Assembly (NCBI GenBank): GCA_044375975.1
Contig: JBILLQ010000073.1
Location: 1 to 16,743, forward strand
DNA from: UBA5018 sp044375975
GTDB taxonomy: Bacteria; Cyanobacteriota; Cyanobacteriia; PCC-6307; Cyanobiaceae
Reading direction: 5' to 3'
Length of the DNA: 16,743 nt
Of the stretch, positions 14,165-16,743 are shown one piece after another (positions within the stretch are counted from its first letter, which is position 1; each line of letters starts with the position of its first letter). The notes beneath the pieces are model-generated. The model made no database searches. It was not told the DNA's origin and saw only the letters and a program-made list of their open reading frames with translations. Position numbers and translations under genes: made by a program.

Positions 14165-15799
14165 TCAGTAGTCGAAGTCGCCGCCCATGCCGCCGCCACC
14201 GGCGGGAGCAGCTTCTTTCTTCTCGGGCAGATCGGCCACGATGCACTCGGTGGTGAGCACCATGCCGGCGATCGAGGCGGCGTTCTGCAGGCCAGAACGG
14301 GTCACCTTGGCGGGGTCGACGATGCCGGCTTCCAGCATGTCCACGTATTCGCCGGTGGCGGCGTTGTAGCCCTCGTTGAAGGGCTTGCCCTTCACATGCT
14401 CAGCCACCACGGAACCGTTCACACCGGCATTCTCAGCAATGCGCTTGAGCGGTGCGGTGAGGGCGGAAGCCACGATGTGGGCGCCAATCAGCTCTTCGCC
14501 GGAGAGGTTGGCCGCAGCCCACTCTTCCAGGGCGGGAGCCAGGTGGGCGAGGGTGGTGCCACCGCCAGGAACGATGCCCTCCTCAACGGCCGCCTTGGTG
14601 GCGTTGATGGCATCTTCCAGGCGCAGCTTTTTGTCTTTCATCTCGGTTTCGGTGGCGGCGCCCACCTTGACCACGGCCACGCCACCGCTGAGCTTGGCGA
14701 GACGCTCCTGCAGCTTCTCCTTGTCGTAGGAGGAATCGGTTTCCTCCATCTGCTTGCGGATTTGCTCAACCCGGGCCTTCACCGCCAGCTCGTTGCCTTC
14801 GGCCACGATGGTGGTGCTGTCTTTGGTGATGGTGATGCGACGGGCGGTGCCCAGCATCTCCAGCTTGGTGTTGTCCAGCTTCAGGCCGGCATCTTCGGTG
14901 ATCAGCTGACCGTTGGTGAGCACGGCGATGTCTTCCAACATGGCCTTGCGGCGATCGCCGAAGCCGGGGGCCTTCACAGCGGCCACGTTGAGCACACCGC
15001 GCAGGCGGTTCACCACCAGGGTGGCGAGGGCTTCTTTCTCGATGTCCTCGGCGATGATCAGCAGGGGCTTGCCGGTGCGGGCGATCTGCTCGAGCACGGG
15101 CACCAGGTCTTGCACCAGGCCGATCTTCTTGTCGGTGAGCAGGATGTAGGGATCATCCAGCACCGCTTCCATCCGCTCGGTGTCGGTGGCGAAGTAGGGC
15201 GAGATATAGCCCTTGTCAAAGCGCATGCCCTCGGTGACCTCCAGTTCGGTGGTCATCGATTTCCCTTCTTCCAGGGAGATAACGCCTTCCTTGCCAACCT
15301 TGTCCATGGCATCGGCGATCATGCGACCCACCTCTTCGTCGTTGCCGGCGGAGATGGTGCCCACCTGGGCGATCGCATTGCTGTCGCTGATCGGCTTGGC
15401 ATGCTCCTCGATCTTCTTGACCAGAAAATCGGATGCCTTGTCGATGCCGCGCTTGAGGGTGATGGCGTTGGCGCCGGCGGCCACGTTGCGCAGGCCCGCC
15501 TTCACCATGGCGTGGGCCAACACGGTGGCGGTGGTGGTGCCGTCACCAGCAGCGTCGTTGGTTTTGGAAGCGGCCTGGCGAATCAGGGCCACACCGGTGT
15601 TCTCGATGTGATCTTCCAGCTCGATCTCCTTGGCGATCGTGACGCCGTCGTTGACGATCTGGGGGGCGCCGAATTTCTTCTCCAGCACCACATTGCGGCC
15701 CTTGGGACCGAGGGTGACGGCTACGGCTTCGGCAAGAATATCGATGCCTTTTTCGAGGGCCCGACGGGCTTGCTCGTTATAAATAATGCGCTTGGCCAT
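14165..15799 (-). CDS. groL: 60-kDa chaperonin GroEL
   Basis: This is the ATP-dependent barrel chaperonin that folds proteins together with GroES in the cytosol. At 544 residues it has the normal length. Visible motifs are VTLGPKGRNVVL (28-39), the nucleotide-binding GDGTTTATVLA (85-95), the KAPGFGDRRKAML block of the apical domain, and EEGIVPGGGTTL in the equatorial domain. The C-terminus ends in a short Gly/Met tail and DFDY. The frame extends upstream to 15883, but the ATG at 15799 gives the conserved MAKRIIYNEQARRAL start. It lies in the groES-groL operon, 277 bp after groES, and is likely the groES-linked GroEL1 type. A 593-residue open frame on the opposite strand is a coding shadow. 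Confidence 0.98.
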   Translation of the reverse strand: MAKRIIYNEQARRALEKGIDILAEAVAVTLGPKGRNVVLEKKFGAPQIVNDGVTIAKEIELEDHIENTGVALIRQAASKTNDAAGDGTTTATVLAHAMVKAGLRNVAAGANAITLKRGIDKASDFLVKKIEEHAKPISDSNAIAQVGTISAGNDEEVGRMIADAMDKVGKEGVISLEEGKSMTTELEVTEGMRFDKGYISPYFATDTERMEAVLDDPYILLTDKKIGLVQDLVPVLEQIARTGKPLLIIAEDIEKEALATLVVNRLRGVLNVAAVKAPGFGDRRKAMLEDIAVLTNGQLITEDAGLKLDNTKLEMLGTARRITITKDSTTIVAEGNELAVKARVEQIRKQMEETDSSYDKEKLQERLAKLSGGVAVVKVGAATETEMKDKKLRLEDAINATKAAVEEGIVPGGGTTLAHLAPALEEWAAANLSGEELIGAHIVASALTAPLKRIAENAGVNGSVVAEHVKGKPFNEGYNAATGEYVDMLEAGIVDPAKVTRSGLQNAASIAGMVLTTECIVADLPEKKEAAPAGGGGMGGDFDY

Positions 15800-16076
15800 G
15801 GGAGGCGTACAGGCTGGGGGAGAGAGTCTTGAGTTGGCCCGAAGGCCTTGTGAACTGACCAAAAGGCCTTGTGGACTGGCCAAAAGGCCTTGAATTTGAG
15901 GCGATGATGCTCAGCAGCGGGGGCTACTGGCGCCGATCGCCATAATCGAGTCGCAGCGAGACGGCTGAATAATCAAAGGCCGGTCTCAGCGGCCCGGATC
16001 AAATGCCGGTCTCAGCTGACGGTCTTAGTGGCCGATTTCAGCTGCTGGAATCAGCGGCCGATTTCAGCTGGCGATC
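15800..16076. other. Long repeat-filled groES-groL spacer
   Basis: This 277-bp gap inside the chaperonin operon has no gene. It holds three 21-bp direct repeats near groL (15842-15904) and nine 13-bp tandem repeats next to groES (15973-16089). These will be transcribed as part of the groES-groL message. No Shine-Dalgarno sequence precedes the groL ATG. Confidence 0.8.
15842..15904. repeat. 21-bp tandem repeat, three copies
   Basis: AAGGCCTT recurs at 15842, 15863 and 15884, exactly 21 bp apart. The first two units read AAGGCCTTGTGAACTGACCA and AAGGCCTTGTGGACTGGCCA, each followed by one A. The third unit matches only in its first 10 bases before diverging. Confidence 0.85.
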
Positions 16077-16089
16077 TCAGCTGACGATG
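15973..16089. repeat. 13-bp tandem repeat array, nine copies, running into groES
   Basis: Units starting TCA(A/G) or TTAG occur at 15973, 15986, 15999, 16012, 16025, 16038, 16051, 16064 and 16077, an unbroken 13-bp period. Typical units are TCAGCTGACGGTC and TCAGCGGCCGATT. The last unit contains the groES stop codon and its final codons, so the array abuts and partly overlaps the coding end. Confidence 0.9.
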
Positions 16090-16388
16090 GCGAGGATGTC
16101 CTTCTCGGAGATCAGCACGTACTCGTCGGTGCCGAGCTTGATGTCGGTGCCGGCGTACTTGCTGTAGAGCACCTTGTCGCCGATGCTCACTTCAGGGGCC
16201 TGGCGGGTGCCGTCTTCGCTGCGCTTGCCGGGGCCCACCTGCACCACCTCACCCACCTGGGGCTTTTCCTTGGCGGTATCGGGCAGCAGGATGCCGCCGG
16301 CGGTCTTCTCTTCCGATTCGGAGACCTTGATGAAAATGCGGTCGCCCAGGGGCTTGACCGTGGAAACGCTAAGGGAAACAGCAGCCAT
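16077..16388 (-). CDS. groS: 10-kDa co-chaperonin GroES
   Basis: This is the heptameric lid of the GroEL chamber. The 103-residue product has normal length and shows VKPLGDRIFIKVSE (11-24), the mobile loop EEKTAGGILLPDTAKEK (26-42), GEVVQVGPG (46-54) and the C-terminal YVLISEKDILAIV. The start is the ATG at 16388 (MAAVSLSVSTVKPLGDR). The frame is open to 16610, but that part crosses the CIRCE-like operator and is not protein-like. It is the first gene of the groES-groL operon. Confidence 0.97.
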   Translation of the reverse strand: MAAVSLSVSTVKPLGDRIFIKVSESEEKTAGGILLPDTAKEKPQVGEVVQVGPGKRSEDGTRQAPEVSIGDKVLYSKYAGTDIKLGTDEYVLISEKDILAIVS

Positions 16389-16464
16389 GAATGGTTTGCG
16401 ACAGCAAGGGCATGGCGCCAAAGACGCCACGGGAAGTCGGCTGGGGTGCCGCCGCCGGGGCGGG

Positions 16465-16491
16465 CTGGCACTTGGAACCGATGAGTGCCAA
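16465..16491 (-). promoter_or_regulatory. CIRCE-like HrcA operator of groES-groL
   Basis: On the minus strand TTGGCACTC, nine bases, then AAGTGCCAG, against the CIRCE consensus TTAGCACTC-N9-GAGTGCTAA. The left arm matches 8 of 9 positions and the right arm 6 of 9, with exact spacing. It ends 76 bp before the groES ATG, a normal place for HrcA repression released on heat shock. Confidence 0.85.
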
Positions 16492-16552
16492 CCTATGGCT
16501 TGGCGGTGGTGCTTGGCCAGGGCAAATCTGTGCGGGTGACCGAACCGCCAGC

Positions 16553-16592
16553 CAGCTAGCCAGCTACCCCGCCAGCTAGTCAGCTTTCCGGC
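16553..16592. repeat. 20-bp direct repeat, two copies
   Basis: CAGCTAGCCAGCTACCCCGC (16553-16572) is followed directly by CAGCTAGTCAGCTTTCCGGC (16573-16592), with a partial third CAGCC. It lies upstream of the CIRCE-like operator. Confidence 0.75.
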
Positions 16593-16730
16593 CAGCCATT
16601 GGGCCCCCATCAGCCATCCTGATCAGCAAGAAAGCTCCGCACGCCCTGGCAGCACCACCGCCCAGCCCTTAAAGTAGTACAGGTGATCTATGGCAGATTG
16701 GTCAGGTGCCCCAGAGCAGAGTCCAGTACC

Positions 16731-16743
16731 AGGAGGGGTTTTC
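16731..16743 (+). promoter_or_regulatory. Shine-Dalgarno-like sequence at window edge
   Basis: AGGAGGGG followed by TTTTC reaches the end of the window on the plus strand. It would suit a start codon just outside. In several picocyanobacteria, from memory, atpD lies divergent from groES, so a plus-strand atpD is the natural guess; it cannot be seen here. Confidence 0.4.

Larger units (their letters stand above)
16389..16743. promoter_or_regulatory. groES upstream region and right edge
   Basis: About 355 bp without a complete gene. It contains the CIRCE-like operator (16465-16491), a 20-bp direct repeat (16553-16592), and at the extreme right AGGAGGGG (16731-16738) reading rightwards. I cannot assign groES -35/-10 boxes with confidence. 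Confidence 0.6.

Noticed and set aside
14051..15832. 593-residue open frame on the plus strand opposite groL
   Set aside because: Its Gly/His/Asp-rich composition comes from reading GC-rich groL in reverse; the minus-strand groL is certain.
15800..15883. N-terminal extension of GroEL
   Set aside because: It covers the 21-bp repeats; the conserved GroEL start is at 15799.
16389..16610. N-terminal extension of GroES
   Set aside because: It runs through the CIRCE-like operator and 20-bp repeats, and normal GroES begins at 16388.
1..16743. tRNA, rRNA or transposase genes
   Set aside because: No TTCGA-type T-arm with a cloverleaf context, no rRNA core sequences and no DDE-type transposase frame were seen on reading both strands by eye.

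Overview
The window looks like a piece of a picocyanobacterial chromosome (Synechococcus/Cyanobium-like). Supporting signs are a cyanobacterial-type nitrate ABC transporter (nrtABCD, with NrtC carrying an extra solute-binding-like domain), a perfect NtcA-type box GTA-N8-TAC, groES-groEL behind a CIRCE-like operator, several HIP1-type GCGATCGC octamers, and DUF4912 and DUF2811 proteins typical of cyanobacteria. The species assignment is inference.

Layout. Positions 200-1330 (-) hold mtnA of the methionine salvage pathway. A divergent alpha/beta-hydrolase-fold gene follows (1663-2952, +). A gene-poor gap (2953-3364) leads into a minus-strand nitrate block, which in transcription order is nrtA (9168-7873), nrtB (7777-6935), nrtC (6933-4849), nrtD (4832-3993) and a Crp/Fnr-family regulator overlapping the nrtD stop (4006-3365). 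Upstream of nrtA, on the same strand, is a TrpD2-like gene (10552-9461); the NtcA box lies between them, so nrtA has its own nitrogen-controlled promoter. A hairpin with a U tract sits between nrtA and nrtB. No nitrite or nitrate reductase gene is in the window.

Further right come a DUF2811-type small protein with a repetitive Ser/His tail (11186-10842, -) and about 1.1 kb of mostly non-coding DNA. That stretch holds a frameshifted remnant of a small hydrophobic protein and an 11-copy array of an exact 13-bp period. A DUF4912 gene (12278-13372, +) follows, then a YgjP/DUF45-type metalloprotease pseudogene broken by an in-frame TAG (13424-13924). The right end is groES-groEL on the minus strand, with an intrinsic terminator after groEL and an unusually long, repeat-filled groES-groEL spacer. 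A Shine-Dalgarno-like sequence at the right edge suggests a plus-strand gene starting just outside.

The most unusual observation is that three separate non-coding regions (upstream of mtnA, the 11.8-kb region, and the groES-groEL spacer) carry tandem arrays with the same 13-bp period. In all three the units share an NTCA(A/G) anchor. This suggests one family of dispersed short tandem repeats in this genome.
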